Positions 54,908-63,733 of a DNA stretch of 64,000 bases are shown here, piece after piece (position 1 is the first letter of the stretch; each line of letters starts with the position of its first letter). The notes beneath the pieces are model-generated. The model did not search any database. It was not told the DNA's origin and worked only from the letters and a program-made list of their open reading frames with translations. The translations under genes and the position numbers were made by a program. The stretch spans positions 5,198,501 through 5,262,500 of the forward strand of contig NC_021149.1 in assembly GCF_000380335.1 (NCBI RefSeq), written 5' to 3'. Source of the DNA: Azotobacter vinelandii CA. Lineage in GTDB: Bacteria; Pseudomonadota; Gammaproteobacteria; Pseudomonadales; Pseudomonadaceae.

Positions 54908-55807
54908 TCAACTGAGCAGGAACAGCCCGAACAGGCCGCCCAGCACGCCCCACTTCAGCGTGTAGTAGAGGTTGCGGCTACGCTTTTTCAGTGCCTTGCC
55001 CTGCAGGCGCAGCCAGTACAGGTACTTGAAGGCCTGGTTCACCCCGCCGGTCTTGTCGCCGGCATCGTTGGGCGAGCTGGCGGCGGCCATCACCGTGCGG
55101 CTGAACCAGCGGTTCAGCGCGGTCGCCCAGCCATACTTCAGGGGGCGCTCCATGTCGCAGAAGAAGATCAGGCGATCCTTGTCGGTGGTGTTCTCCACAT
55201 GGTGGATGTAGGTCTCGTCGAACACCACCGCCTCGCCGTCCCTCCAGGCGTAGGTCTGCCCGTCGACGCTGATGAAGCAGCCCGGATCGTTGGGGGTGGA
55301 CAGGCCCAGGTGGTAGCGCAGCGAACCGGCGTAGGGGTCGCGGTGGCGCACCAGCTTCGAGTGCGCCGGCATCAGGGTGAACATCGCCGCCTTCACCGAG
55401 CCGACCTCCTGCAGCAGCGCGGTGGTCTTCGGACACAGCTTGCTGGCCGAGGGATGGCTGTCGCCGTACCACTTCAGGTAGAAGCGCTTCCAGCCGCTCT
55501 TGAAGAAGGAGTTGAAGCCGGCATCGTTGTAGGTGTCGGAGCGCTTGATCTCCCCGGCCTGGAACAGCGCCAGCGCCTCTTCGCGGATACTTTCCCAGTT
55601 GTCCTGGAAACGCTTCATCTCGGGGAATTCGTCGGGCGACAGGTAGGGCCTGTTGGGAACGCTGGAGGTCAGGTACAGGAGAGTGTTCAGCGGTGCCAGG
55701 AAGCTCGAGTGATCGGTGATCTGGCGGGTGAGCTTGTGGCGGACCCGGCCGCGCAGATGCACATAGCCGACGGAAAAGACCAGAACTGCAAGGATGAGGT
55801 ACTTCAC
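54908..55807 (-). CDS. lpxO: Lipid A dioxygenase LpxO-like (aspartyl/asparaginyl beta-hydroxylase family)
   Basis: Membrane-anchored Fe2+/2-oxoglutarate oxygenase of 299 aa that adds a 2-hydroxyl to an acyl chain of lipid A. An N-terminal hydrophobic helix (2-19, KYLILAVLVFSVGYVHLRG) precedes the catalytic domain with the iron ligands in LVRHRDPYAGSLRYHLGL (HxD) and FDETYIHHVENTT (distal His), and Arg near the end for 2-oxoglutarate. The GTG at 55807 is chosen because it gives the usual LpxO length and N-terminus; an ATG 13 codons upstream is possible. Neither has a strong ribosome site. Confidence 0.88.
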   Translation of the reverse strand: MKYLILAVLVFSVGYVHLRGRVRHKLTRQITDHSSFLAPLNTLLYLTSSVPNRPYLSPDEFPEMKRFQDNWESIREEALALFQAGEIKRSDTYNDAGFNSFFKSGWKRFYLKWYGDSHPSASKLCPKTTALLQEVGSVKAAMFTLMPAHSKLVRHRDPYAGSLRYHLGLSTPNDPGCFISVDGQTYAWRDGEAVVFDETYIHHVENTTDKDRLIFFCDMERPLKYGWATALNRWFSRTVMAAASSPNDAGDKTGGVNQAFKYLYWLRLQGKALKKRSRNLYYTLKWGVLGGLFGLFLLS

Positions 55808-55933
55808 GGCGCTTAGGATTATGTCTGGAAAAAGAAGGAGACCCATGCTACGCCGGACAGCACCGAGATGCCATCGGCCAGGGGGACGGGCGCCCGTGCC
55901 GTGCGGCCGTCCGCGCCCGGACGGGGAAGCGGC

Positions 55934-56554
55934 ATGCTGCCCGAGAGCCTGACCCGCTATTCCGACCTGTCGGTGATGCTGCCCGCGGCCGCGGCGATCG
56001 CGCTCTGGCTGCTGGCGGGAAGATCGCCGCGGGCGCTGGCGGCCTGGCTGGTCACCCTGCTCGCCTGCTACCTGCCGGTCGCCGCGAGCAAGCTCGCGTT
56101 CAAGGGCTGGGGCCTGGGCATACGCTGGCTCGATCTCACGGTCATCAGCGGCCAGGCGACGAACGCGACCCTGATGCTGGCCGTCCTGGGCAGCCTGCTG
56201 GTCCGCCGTTTCCGTCCCGCCTGGCGCTGGCCCGCGACCCTGGCGGCGCTGGCCGTGGCCTGGTGGTACGGCCTGTTCCAGATCGCCGCCGCCTCGCATC
56301 CACGTTCCGAAGCCATCGCCGGCTGCCTGCTCGGCACGTTCGGCGCCCTGCTCTTCTTGCGCTATCTCGACAGGCTCGCGCCGCGCCGCGTCCCGACCGG
56401 CCTGCTGGTCCTCGGCCTGCTCGCCATCGGCGCCGCCACCCAGGCCCCGCGGCTGCCGGTCGAAGTCTGGCTGGACCGCCTGGCGATGTCCCTGTCCGGC
56501 CGCCCGGTGGCCTTCGCCCCGGCCGACTGGCGCGAGCCCGAACCGGCGCCCTGA
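55934..56554 (+). CDS. PAP2-like membrane phosphatase homologue
   Basis: A 206-aa protein with about five or six membrane segments. Parts of the PAP2 motifs are visible: K-A-F-K-G-W in SKLAFKGWGLG, SGQATNATLM where SGHA is usual, and ASHPRSEAIAGCLLG, resembling the final HxxSE/D segment. The replacement of the motif-2 His by Gln makes activity uncertain. It is divergent from lpxO across 126 bp, so a role on lipid A or undecaprenyl phosphate is conceivable. GGGGAAG precedes the ATG at 55934. Confidence 0.68.
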   Translation: MLPESLTRYSDLSVMLPAAAAIALWLLAGRSPRALAAWLVTLLACYLPVAASKLAFKGWGLGIRWLDLTVISGQATNATLMLAVLGSLLVRRFRPAWRWPATLAALAVAWWYGLFQIAAASHPRSEAIAGCLLGTFGALLFLRYLDRLAPRRVPTGLLVLGLLAIGAATQAPRLPVEVWLDRLAMSLSGRPVAFAPADWREPEPAP

Positions 56555-56675
56555 ACGGGCATCGACGCCCGCCGGCGCAGCGGTCGCGAGCGTCATACAA
56601 GCGTCATGGATTTGTCGTGCAATACCGGCCATCGAGATATGGCACTTTGCCTTACCCTGCGAAAGGGGCTCTTCC

Positions 56676-58454
56676 ATGACCGTCACCGAGCAGTTGAGCG
56701 CCCTGGACCTGATCCTCGCCCAGGGCACCCTGAATACCCTGTTCCAGCCCATCCTCAGCCTCTCCGAGCAGCGCATCCACGGCTACGAGGCCCTCAGTCG
56801 CGGCCCCTCCAACAGTCCCCTGCACGCGCCCATGCCGCTGTTCGGCGCCGCCCGCCACGCCGGCCGCCTCGGCGAACTGGAAGCCCTGTGCCGGAAGAAC
56901 GCCTGCCGGCGCTTCCGGGAACTCGACCTCGGCGGCCGGCTGTTCCTCAACGTCTCGCCGGAGGTGCTGCTCGAACCGGAACGGCGCACCGGGCACACCC
57001 TGGAACTGCTGAACGAGTTGGGCATCCCGCCCCACAAGGTGGTGATCGAGCTGACCGAACAGACCCCCATCAAGGACTTCGCCCTGCTCGACGCGGCGCT
57101 CTACTACTACCGCGCCATGGGTTTCTCCATCGCCCTCGACGACCTCGGCGCCGGCTACGCCAGCCTGCGCCTGTGGTCCGAGCTGCGTCCCGACTACGTG
57201 AAGATCGACCGCCACTTCATCGACGGCATCGACCGCGACCCGCTCAAGCGCGAATTCGTCGACTCCATCCTGCGCATGGCCAGGGCCTCCCGGGCGCGGA
57301 TCATCGCCGAGGGCATCGAGCGCCCGGAGGAACTGGCCACCCTGGTCGAGATGGGCGTCGACCTGCTGCAGGGCTACCTGTTCGCCCGCCCCACGGAGCG
57401 CCCGGCCAGCGAACCCTGCCAATGCCTGCCACACCCCAGGCCGGCCGGCGCGCTGCCCGCCGAGGACGACGCGAGCCTCGCCGCGCTGCTCATCGAACAG
57501 CCGGGAGTGGCCGACGGCACGCCGGTCGCCGAAGTCCTCGAACTGTTCCGCCGCCAGGCCTCGCTGAACACCCTGGCGGTCCTCGACGCCGAGCGACGGC
57601 CGATCGGCGTGGTCCAGCGCCACGCGCTGTCCAACGTCATGCTCAAGCCCTTCGGCCCCGAGCTGTTCGCCCGCAAGCCGGTCCGGCGGCTGATGGACGA
57701 GGATTTCCTCGCCGTCGAGCAGACGCATTCCCTGCAACAGATCAGCCGCCTGCTGACCGGCCGCGCCCGCCAGAGCATCGAGGAAGACTTCGTGATCACC
57801 CGGGACGGCCGCTACCTGGGCATCGGCCGGGCCATCGACGTGCTCAGGCTGATCACCGAGCAGCGGCTGCAACAGGCGCGCCACGCCAACCCGCTGACCC
57901 TGCTGCCGGGCAACGTGCCGATCCAGCAGTGCCTGACCCGCCTGCTGCAGAACCCGCGCGAAGCGCTGGTCTGCTACGTCGACATCGACCACTTCAAGCC
58001 GTTCAACGACTGCTACGGCTACGCCAAGGGCGACGAGGTACTGCTCGACCTGGCCCGCTGCCTGGCCGAACAGATCGACCCGCAGTGCGATTTCCTCGGC
58101 CACATCGGCGGCGACGACTTCCTGCTGGTGCTGACCTCCCCCGACTGGCGACGGCGCCTGGCCCGCCTGCAGGAGGAATTCCCGATGCGTTGCCGGCGCC
58201 TCTACCGCAGGGAGCACCTGGAGGCCGGCCGCTTCGGCAGCCACGACCGCCAGGGCCACCGGCACGAGTTCCCGCTGCTCAGCCTGTCGCTGGGCGCCGT
58301 CCACCTGTTTCCCGAAGCCTGTACGCAACTGAACGCCGCGCAACTCGCCGAGCTGGCCTCCGGTGCCAAGCGGCGGGCCAAGGCCCTGCCCGGCAACAGC
58401 CTGGCGGTGATCGACACCCGCCGGCTGGCGCGGGAGCCGGAAGGCTTCACCTGA
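56676..58454 (+). CDS. Cyclic-di-GMP protein, EAL - CBS pair - GGDEF
   Basis: Cytoplasmic protein of 592 aa. The EAL domain (about 10-250) keeps the phosphodiesterase residues: EALSR, Asn in LFLNVSPE, Glu in VIELTEQTP, Asp-Asp in [12 protein letters not shown], Lys in YVKIDRHFI and Glu in [12 protein letters not shown] pair (about 270-400, with [20 protein letters not shown]) may bind nucleotides. The C-terminal GGDEF domain (about 415-575) reads GGDDF with [20 protein letters not shown], so cyclase activity is possible. There are no membrane segments. It probably tunes c-di-GMP, which controls alginate polymerisation in this group. Confidence 0.92.
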   Translation: MTVTEQLSALDLILAQGTLNTLFQPILSLSEQRIHGYEALSRGPSNSPLHAPMPLFGAARHAGRLGELEALCRKNACRRFRELDLGGRLFLNVSPEVLLEPERRTGHTLELLNELGIPPHKVVIELTEQTPIKDFALLDAALYYYRAMGFSIALDDLGAGYASLRLWSELRPDYVKIDRHFIDGIDRDPLKREFVDSILRMARASRARIIAEGIERPEELATLVEMGVDLLQGYLFARPTERPASEPCQCLPHPRPAGALPAEDDASLAALLIEQPGVADGTPVAEVLELFRRQASLNTLAVLDAERRPIGVVQRHALSNVMLKPFGPELFARKPVRRLMDEDFLAVEQTHSLQQISRLLTGRARQSIEEDFVITRDGRYLGIGRAIDVLRLITEQRLQQARHANPLTLLPGNVPIQQCLTRLLQNPREALVCYVDIDHFKPFNDCYGYAKGDEVLLDLARCLAEQIDPQCDFLGHIGGDDFLLVLTSPDWRRRLARLQEEFPMRCRRLYRREHLEAGRFGSHDRQGHRHEFPLLSLSLGAVHLFPEACTQLNAAQLAELASGAKRRAKALPGNSLAVIDTRRLAREPEGFT

Positions 58455-58576
58455 TCCACGCCGCGCCCGGCTACGTGCGGGCGAGCCCGGCTCCGGCGCG
58501 TTCGCCGCCGGGCCGGCGAAAAACAGAAGGCGCCGGCCCGATCCGGCGCCGCACACCAGTCGTTACGGAGAACTTC

Positions 58577-60277
58577 ATGCAGGACTTCTTGCGCAATCTG
58601 AGCATCAGGGCCGTGGTCACCACCACCCTGATCTGTTTCACGCTCCTGATCGGCCTCGTCGCCGCGCTGGGCTACACCGGCACCGACATGGCCAACCGGG
58701 CTCTCGAAGACCGTACGCGCACCGCCACCCGCATCGACCTGCTGCGCCAGGTCGACACGCTGCGCCTGAAGGTCTTCGCCCACCTGGAGGCCTACGGCAA
58801 GATGAGCTCCGTCGGCCTGGTCGGCATGGTCGAGCGGCAGCGGCAGGAGGTCGAACTCAAGGAGCTGCTCGGCACGGCCGGCACGTCCCTGACGGCCTTC
58901 AAGGCCCTGCCGCCGTTCGCCGAGGAGGACGGGCGCCAGCGCCTGGAAAAGGCGGCCGCCGACCTCGAAGAATCCCTGGCGGCGCTCGACAGGCAACTGC
59001 TGGCCTGGAAGGAGGACGACAGCGGCACCTTCGACCAGCTCGAGGACGACATGATCTTCAAGCGCGGCCCCCAAGTCGCCCAGGGCCTGGCGGAAGCCAT
59101 GGCCTTCCTCGAAAGCCACGGCGCGCGGCAACTGGACGACTATCACGCCAGCCTCGAGGGCTTCGCCATCGTCGGCGGCGTCGCGCTGGCCATCGCCCTG
59201 TTCCTGATCCTGGCCCTGCGGGCGATGCTGATGGGCTTCGTGGTCCGTCCCGTGCACGAGGCGGTGGAACATGTGCAGCGCCTGGCCCGCGCCGACCTGT
59301 CGCAGCCGATCCCGATCACCTCCAACAATGAAATCGGCCAGTTGCTGCGCACCCTGTGCGAAATGCGCCTGAGCCTGGCGCGGATCGTCACCAGCGTGCG
59401 CGCCGGCAGCGGCTCGATCCTGGTCGGCGCGCAACAGATCGCCAGCGGCAACGCCGACCTGTCCTCGCGCACCGAGCAGCAGGCCGCCTCGCTGGAGGAA
59501 ACCGCGGCGAGCATGGAGGAACTGACCGCGACGGTGAAGCAGAACGCCGACAACGCCCGCCAGGCCAGCGCGCTGGCCAACGACGCCTCGGGCACCGCCG
59601 GTCAGGGCCGCGAGGTGGTCGGCCGGGTGGTGGAGACGATGCGCGAGATCAGCGACAGCTCGGCGCAGATCGCCAAGATCGTCGGGGTCATCGACTCGAT
59701 CGCCTTCCAGACCAACATCCTGGCCTTGAACGCCTCGGTGGAGGCGGCGCGCGCCGGCGAGCAGGGCCGCGGCTTCGCCGTGGTGGCCGGCGAGGTGCGC
59801 AACCTGGCCGGCCGTTCGGCGGAGGCGGCGCGGGAGATCAAGGCGCTGATCGAGTCCTCCGGCAAGCGGGTCGGCGACGGCTCGCAACTGGTCGAGCAGG
59901 CCGGGCGGACCATGGAGGAGGTGGTGAGAGCGGTGCAGCGGGTGACCGACATCATCGACGAGATCTCGGCGGCCTCGCACGAACAGAGCGAGGGGATCGC
60001 CCAGGTGAACACGGCGGTCGCGCAGATGGACGAGGTGACCCAGCAGAACGCCGCGCTGGTGCAGGAGGCGTCGGCAGCCTCGGCCTCGCTGGCCGAGCAG
60101 GCGCTGCACCTGGAGGAGGCGGTGGCGGTGTTCCAGTTGGCCATGGAAGCGCCGCACGCGGCGCGGCAGGAAATCCCGGAACGGAACGACGCCGCGCCGG
60201 AGCAGCGGCCGGCGCTGCCGAGAGCAGCCGCCAGCCCGGCCCTGAGCGTCGCCGGAGGGCAGTGGGAAGCGTTCTGA
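58577..60277 (+). CDS. Methyl-accepting chemotaxis protein
   Basis: Inner-membrane receptor of 566 aa: membrane helix at about 12-32, a periplasmic helical-bundle sensor (about 33-195), second helix (about 197-218, [20 protein letters not shown]), HAMP (about 220-275) and a cytoplasmic signalling coiled coil. The conserved hairpin reads [20 protein letters not shown], then [20 protein letters not shown]. The tail ends WEAF, which resembles the WExF pentapeptide for CheR/CheB docking. It is 122 nt downstream of the c-di-GMP gene with its own ribosome site. Confidence 0.95.
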   Translation: MQDFLRNLSIRAVVTTTLICFTLLIGLVAALGYTGTDMANRALEDRTRTATRIDLLRQVDTLRLKVFAHLEAYGKMSSVGLVGMVERQRQEVELKELLGTAGTSLTAFKALPPFAEEDGRQRLEKAAADLEESLAALDRQLLAWKEDDSGTFDQLEDDMIFKRGPQVAQGLAEAMAFLESHGARQLDDYHASLEGFAIVGGVALAIALFLILALRAMLMGFVVRPVHEAVEHVQRLARADLSQPIPITSNNEIGQLLRTLCEMRLSLARIVTSVRAGSGSILVGAQQIASGNADLSSRTEQQAASLEETAASMEELTATVKQNADNARQASALANDASGTAGQGREVVGRVVETMREISDSSAQIAKIVGVIDSIAFQTNILALNASVEAARAGEQGRGFAVVAGEVRNLAGRSAEAAREIKALIESSGKRVGDGSQLVEQAGRTMEEVVRAVQRVTDIIDEISAASHEQSEGIAQVNTAVAQMDEVTQQNAALVQEASAASASLAEQALHLEEAVAVFQLAMEAPHAARQEIPERNDAAPEQRPALPRAAASPALSVAGGQWEAF

Positions 60278-60450
60278 AATAACCGTCTCCGCGCCACGCC
60301 AGGCAATAGCCAGGACGAACTTATGGAAATCGGTGCGAACCAAAAACCGAATTCGGAGACAAATCATCCAATTGCTCGCCGTGTTTACTGCTGTCCGGGA
60401 AGACCTGCGTGCAAATCCAGCCGTACCGGAGAAAACAAGGAGACCGCGCC

Positions 60451-60864
60451 ATGAAAGTTCTCATAGCCAGCGCCACCGGAGTGGCCGCCATCGTCGGCGG
60501 CATCTATCTGCACGAACAGGCCCGCCAGGAAAGCCAGGAACTGTACGAACAGTTCGCGGCCAGCATGGTGGCCCGACATGACGGCATGATCTGGAACGCC
60601 CAGATGGGCAGAGTCTGCGACCTGGAGTTCGACGGACGCTCCGGCGACGAAGGCATCCGCCGCTACCTGGCATGCGAAGAACGCATGCTCGATCCGGCGG
60701 AACTGCGCAAGTCCCTGGCGTTCGACTCCTGGCTCAAGACCTGCAGCGGCATCGAAGACCTCGACCTGCTGACCAAGTGCTTCGCCCAGGCCGTCGACCG
60801 ATCGGTCGAGGGCATCGGAAACGCCCGCACCACGGCCTCGGCGTCCGAGCGCAAAGGCTTGTAA
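60451..60864 (+). CDS. Small membrane-anchored or exported protein of unknown function
   Basis: A 137-aa protein with a short N-terminal hydrophobic stretch (3-20, VLIASATGVAAIVGGIYL) and a hydrophilic helical rest with four Cys (in RVCDLEF, LACEERM, KTCSGI, TKCFAQ) that could form two disulfides if it is exported. AGGAG stands 9 nt before the ATG. No family is recognised. Confidence 0.65.
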   Translation: MKVLIASATGVAAIVGGIYLHEQARQESQELYEQFAASMVARHDGMIWNAQMGRVCDLEFDGRSGDEGIRRYLACEERMLDPAELRKSLAFDSWLKTCSGIEDLDLLTKCFAQAVDRSVEGIGNARTTASASERKGL

Positions 60865-60887
60865 GACTCGTCCATGACCCGCCCCTT

Positions 60888-60925
60888 CCCCAACCCCTCT
60901 TCCGTTCACGGAAGAGGGGTTGGGG
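60888..60925. terminator. 17-bp perfect hairpin between convergent genes
   Basis: Bases 60888-60904 are the exact reverse complement of 60909-60925, loop TTCA. It lies 24 nt past the stop of the small membrane protein and overlaps the end of the DUF559 gene, whose stop codon is in the loop. It could end transcription from both sides. Confidence 0.65.
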
Positions 60926-61280
60926 GAGAGGACCGGGCGCGGGCTTGCTCCACCCCCAGGCGAATCCGCTCCAGCACGGCCTCCGTCTGCTGCAACGCCT
61001 GGTGATTCCAGAAACGCAGCACCGTGAAGTCCCGCTCCCGCAGCCAATCGTCCCGGCGCCGGTCATAGGCCACCTGCCCGGCATGCTGGCCGCCATCCAG
61101 TTCGACGATCAGGCGCAGTTCCATGCAGACGAAGTCGACGATGTAACGGCCCAGCGGCGCCTGCCGCCTGAATTTCAGCCCCAGAAAGCGATGGGCACGC
61201 AGGTGATACCAGAGGCGCTGCTCGGCCTCGGTCATCCCGCGCCGCAACGCCCGTGCCCGGTCACGCATTCGCTCGTCCAT
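60906..61280 (-). CDS. DUF559 endonuclease-like protein
   Basis: A 124-aa protein of the DUF559/Vsr-related fold: TEAEQRLWYHLRAHRFLGLK, FRRQAPLGRYIVDFVCMELR, LIVELDGGQHAG, DRRRDDWLRERDFTVLRFWN. The VDF...E.DG pattern resembles the restriction-endonuclease core; such proteins often occur beside recombination genes or repeats. The last residues, SSPPTPLP, are encoded by the hairpin repeat, and the stop lies in its loop. The ATG at 61280 is used; the frame is open further upstream through repeat sequence. Confidence 0.82.
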   Translation of the reverse strand: MDERMRDRARALRRGMTEAEQRLWYHLRAHRFLGLKFRRQAPLGRYIVDFVCMELRLIVELDGGQHAGQVAYDRRRDDWLRERDFTVLRFWNHQALQQTEAVLERIRLGVEQARARSSPPTPLP

Positions 61281-61635
61281 GAACCGCCCTCTCCCCAACC
61301 CCTCTCCCGCACGCGGGAGAGGGGCTATTCGTGCCGAATCCGGCCTGTGCCCATTCATACCGGATCATCCCTCTCGTTCACGGGAGAGGAGCTATTCGTG
61401 TCAAATCCGGCCTGCGCCCATTCGTACCGGATCGCCCCGCACAACTCTCCGCCCCCGTTCACGGGAAAGGCGCTATCCGTGCCAAACCCGGTCTATGCCC
61501 ATTCGCACCGGCTCGGTCCCGCACGACTCCTCCCTCCTGTTCACAGGAAAGGCGCTATCCGTGCCAAACCCGGTCTGTGCCCACTCGCACCGAATCGTCC
61601 CACACGACGCCCCTCTCCCGTTCACGGGAGAGGGG
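61281..61635. repeat. Tandem repeats and hairpins between the DUF559 gene and recD
   Basis: Four units with the core GCTATYCGTG and CGGYCTRTGCCCAYTC, starting at 61324, 61391, 61472 and 61554 (spacing 67, 81 and 82 bp). The block is bounded by two hairpins: CCCCTCTCCCGC-AC-GCGGGAGAGGGG (61299-61324) and CCCCTCTCCCG-TTCA-CGGGAGAGGGG (61610-61635). The units contain degenerate copies of the same hairpin arms (GTTCACGGGA). No gene fits here. Confidence 0.75.
61610..61635. terminator. 11-bp perfect hairpin covering the recD stop codon
   Basis: Arms 61610-61620 and 61625-61635 with loop TTCA; the recD stop codon (61622-61624, minus strand) is in the loop. It is a probable 3'-end structure of the recBD transcript. 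Confidence 0.6.
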
Positions 61636-63733
61636 CCGGGGGAGAGGGCCGCCCTTCCAACGCCTCCACCAGCCCGCTCCTGCGCTCCACCTGACGCCTC
61701 ACCGCCTCGTCGAACACCCCTGGGCGGCTCTCGACCAGGCTGAACCAGTGCCGCGCGCGGGTGATGCCGGTGTAGATCAGCTCCTTGGTCAACACCGGGT
61801 TGAGGGTGTCGGGCAGGATCAGCGCGGTGTGGGCGAATTCCGAGCCTTGGGACTTGTGCACGGTCATGGCGAACACCGTCTCCACCGCGCTCAGGCGGCT
61901 GGGCAGGACCCAGCGCAGCCCGCCCGAGCCGTCGTTGCGCGGAAAGACCACGCGCAGCACCGTCTGCGGCTTCGCGCCGGGCTGCTCGGGCGGTTCGGGC
62001 AGGCGCAGGGCGATGCCGATGTCGCCGTTCATCAGGCCCAGGCTGTAGTCGTTGCGGGTCATCAGCACCGGACGGCCTTCGTACCAGCCCTGGTCGCCGT
62101 CGAGCAGGCTGCGCCGATGCAGGGCCGCGGCGATCCGCGGGTTGAGCCCTTCCACGCCCCAGGGCCCCTTGCGCACGGCGCAGAGCAACTGGAATTCGTC
62201 GAAGGCCTCGAGCACCGCTGCCGCCCAGTTTTTCCAGTCTTCATGGTCGGGCGGGCAATCGGCGGCCGGGCGCGACTCGCGCAGCAGCTTGAGGTAATGG
62301 GCGTAACCCTGCGGCCTGGACTCGCCCCGCGCCGGCAGGCCGTCGAGTGCCAGGCGCTCGAACGCCCGGTCCGCTTCGCCGCGCAGGCGCAGCACATGCA
62401 GATCGCGGCCGCTCTCGGCGAGGATGGAGCGCGCCTGCGCCGCATCGCGGCAGTTGACCGCGCGGGCCAGGCGGCCGATGCCCGAGCCGCCGCCGAAGCG
62501 CCGCGAGTGGCGCAGCATCACCGTGCGCTGGGCCAGTGGCCGGCGTTCGCCGTCGCCTTCGCGCAAGGCGGGATCGGCGAGCGGTTCGCCGCCGACCGCC
62601 TCCAGCCAGGCACGGGTCTCGGCGCCGTAGAAACCGCCTTCGGCGTCGCGGCACAGATCGCCGAGCAGGGCGCCGGCCTCCACCGAGGCGAGTTGGTCCT
62701 TGTCGCCGAGCAGGATCAGCCGGGCGTGGCGCGGCAGGGCGTCGAGCAGGCAGGCCATCATCTCCAGATCGATCATCGAGGCTTCGTCGATCACCAGCAC
62801 GTCCAGCGGCAGAAGGTTGCCGGCGTGGTGGCGGAAGTGGCGGCTGTCCGGCAGGCTGCCGAGCAGCCGGTGCAGGGTGGTGACCTCGCTGGGGATGGCC
62901 TTTCGCAGCGCGTCGTCCACCGCCAGCGAGGCGACCTGGGCGCCGATGGACTCGGTCAACCGCGCGGCGGCCTTGCCGGTCGGCGCGGCGAGGCGGATGC
63001 GCAGCGCCTGGCCGGCCTCCAGCGCCGGCCCCTGCAACAGCGCCAGCAGGCGTACCACGGTGGTGGTCTTGCCGGTGCCGGGACCGCCGGTGATCAGGCT
63101 GAAGCTGCCGCGCGCGGCCAGGGCGCAGGCGAGTTTCTGCCAGTCGGTCCGGCGCTCGCCATCGACCACCGGCGGCTCGGGAAAGAGCCGGGCCAGGCGG
63201 ACGGCGAGATCGGCCGGCAAGGCCGGCGCATCCCGCAGGCGCGCGCCGATCGCCGCCGCCACCGCGCGCTCGTGGCTCCAGTAGCGGCGCAGGTAGAGGC
63301 GTTCGCCGGCGAGCACCAGGGGCGCTGCCTCGCCAAGTCCGTCGACGGCCACCAGGCGGCTGGCGGCCAGCGCCGTTCGCCACTGGCTCGGCACGACGCC
63401 GGCGAGAATCTCCGAGGGCAAGAGGCTGGCGCGCGCGGCATCCTCGCCTTCCGGCGGCAGCGACAGGGCGAAGTCCGGGCTGACCAGGGTCGCCGCCAGG
63501 TCCAGGCAGACGTGGCCATGGCCGAGCTGGTGGCTGGCCAGGGCGCAAGCGAGCAGCGCCAGCGGCGGGCAGGACTCGTCCAGCTCGCGGAAGAAGCCGG
63601 CCAGGGCGCGGTCCAGGGCGCGCAGCCAGCCGCGCTCGACCCAGGCGTCGAGCAGCGCCAGCAGGCTCTCGGCATCGCGCAGGGCGGCCGACGGCGCCGC
63701 GCTTTCCAATTCCAGGGGCAGTTGTTCGCTCAT
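61622..63733 (-). CDS. recD: Exodeoxyribonuclease V subunit alpha (RecD)
   Basis: 5'-3' helicase subunit of the RecBCD double-strand-break repair complex, 703 aa, SF1B. Walker A is ITGGPGTGKTTTVVRLLALL near 175-195, Walker B is LVIDEASMIDLEMMACLLDA, then LLGDKDQLASVEAGALLGD, and C-terminal helicase motifs VFAMTVHKSQGSEF and ELIYTGITRAR near 665. The ATG at 63733 overlaps the recB stop (ATGA), so it is coupled to recB. The last residues, RPSPPAPLP, come from the hairpin repeat and probably replaced the original end. Confidence 0.96.
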   Translation of the reverse strand: MSEQLPLELESAAPSAALRDAESLLALLDAWVERGWLRALDRALAGFFRELDESCPPLALLACALASHQLGHGHVCLDLAATLVSPDFALSLPPEGEDAARASLLPSEILAGVVPSQWRTALAASRLVAVDGLGEAAPLVLAGERLYLRRYWSHERAVAAAIGARLRDAPALPADLAVRLARLFPEPPVVDGERRTDWQKLACALAARGSFSLITGGPGTGKTTTVVRLLALLQGPALEAGQALRIRLAAPTGKAAARLTESIGAQVASLAVDDALRKAIPSEVTTLHRLLGSLPDSRHFRHHAGNLLPLDVLVIDEASMIDLEMMACLLDALPRHARLILLGDKDQLASVEAGALLGDLCRDAEGGFYGAETRAWLEAVGGEPLADPALREGDGERRPLAQRTVMLRHSRRFGGGSGIGRLARAVNCRDAAQARSILAESGRDLHVLRLRGEADRAFERLALDGLPARGESRPQGYAHYLKLLRESRPAADCPPDHEDWKNWAAAVLEAFDEFQLLCAVRKGPWGVEGLNPRIAAALHRRSLLDGDQGWYEGRPVLMTRNDYSLGLMNGDIGIALRLPEPPEQPGAKPQTVLRVVFPRNDGSGGLRWVLPSRLSAVETVFAMTVHKSQGSEFAHTALILPDTLNPVLTKELIYTGITRARHWFSLVESRPGVFDEAVRRQVERRSGLVEALEGRPSPPAPLP

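Noticed and set aside
56676..58454. Idea that the EAL-GGDEF protein is a degenerate, non-catalytic FimX-type receptor
   Set aside because: All main EAL catalytic residues and a GGDDF site are present, so activity is more likely than in FimX.
56606..58576. Plus-strand frame that runs continuously into the chemoreceptor gene and would give a 1223-aa protein
   Set aside because: The part before 58577 is an Arg/Pro-rich out-of-phase reading of the EAL-GGDEF gene; the receptor has its own ATG and ribosome site.
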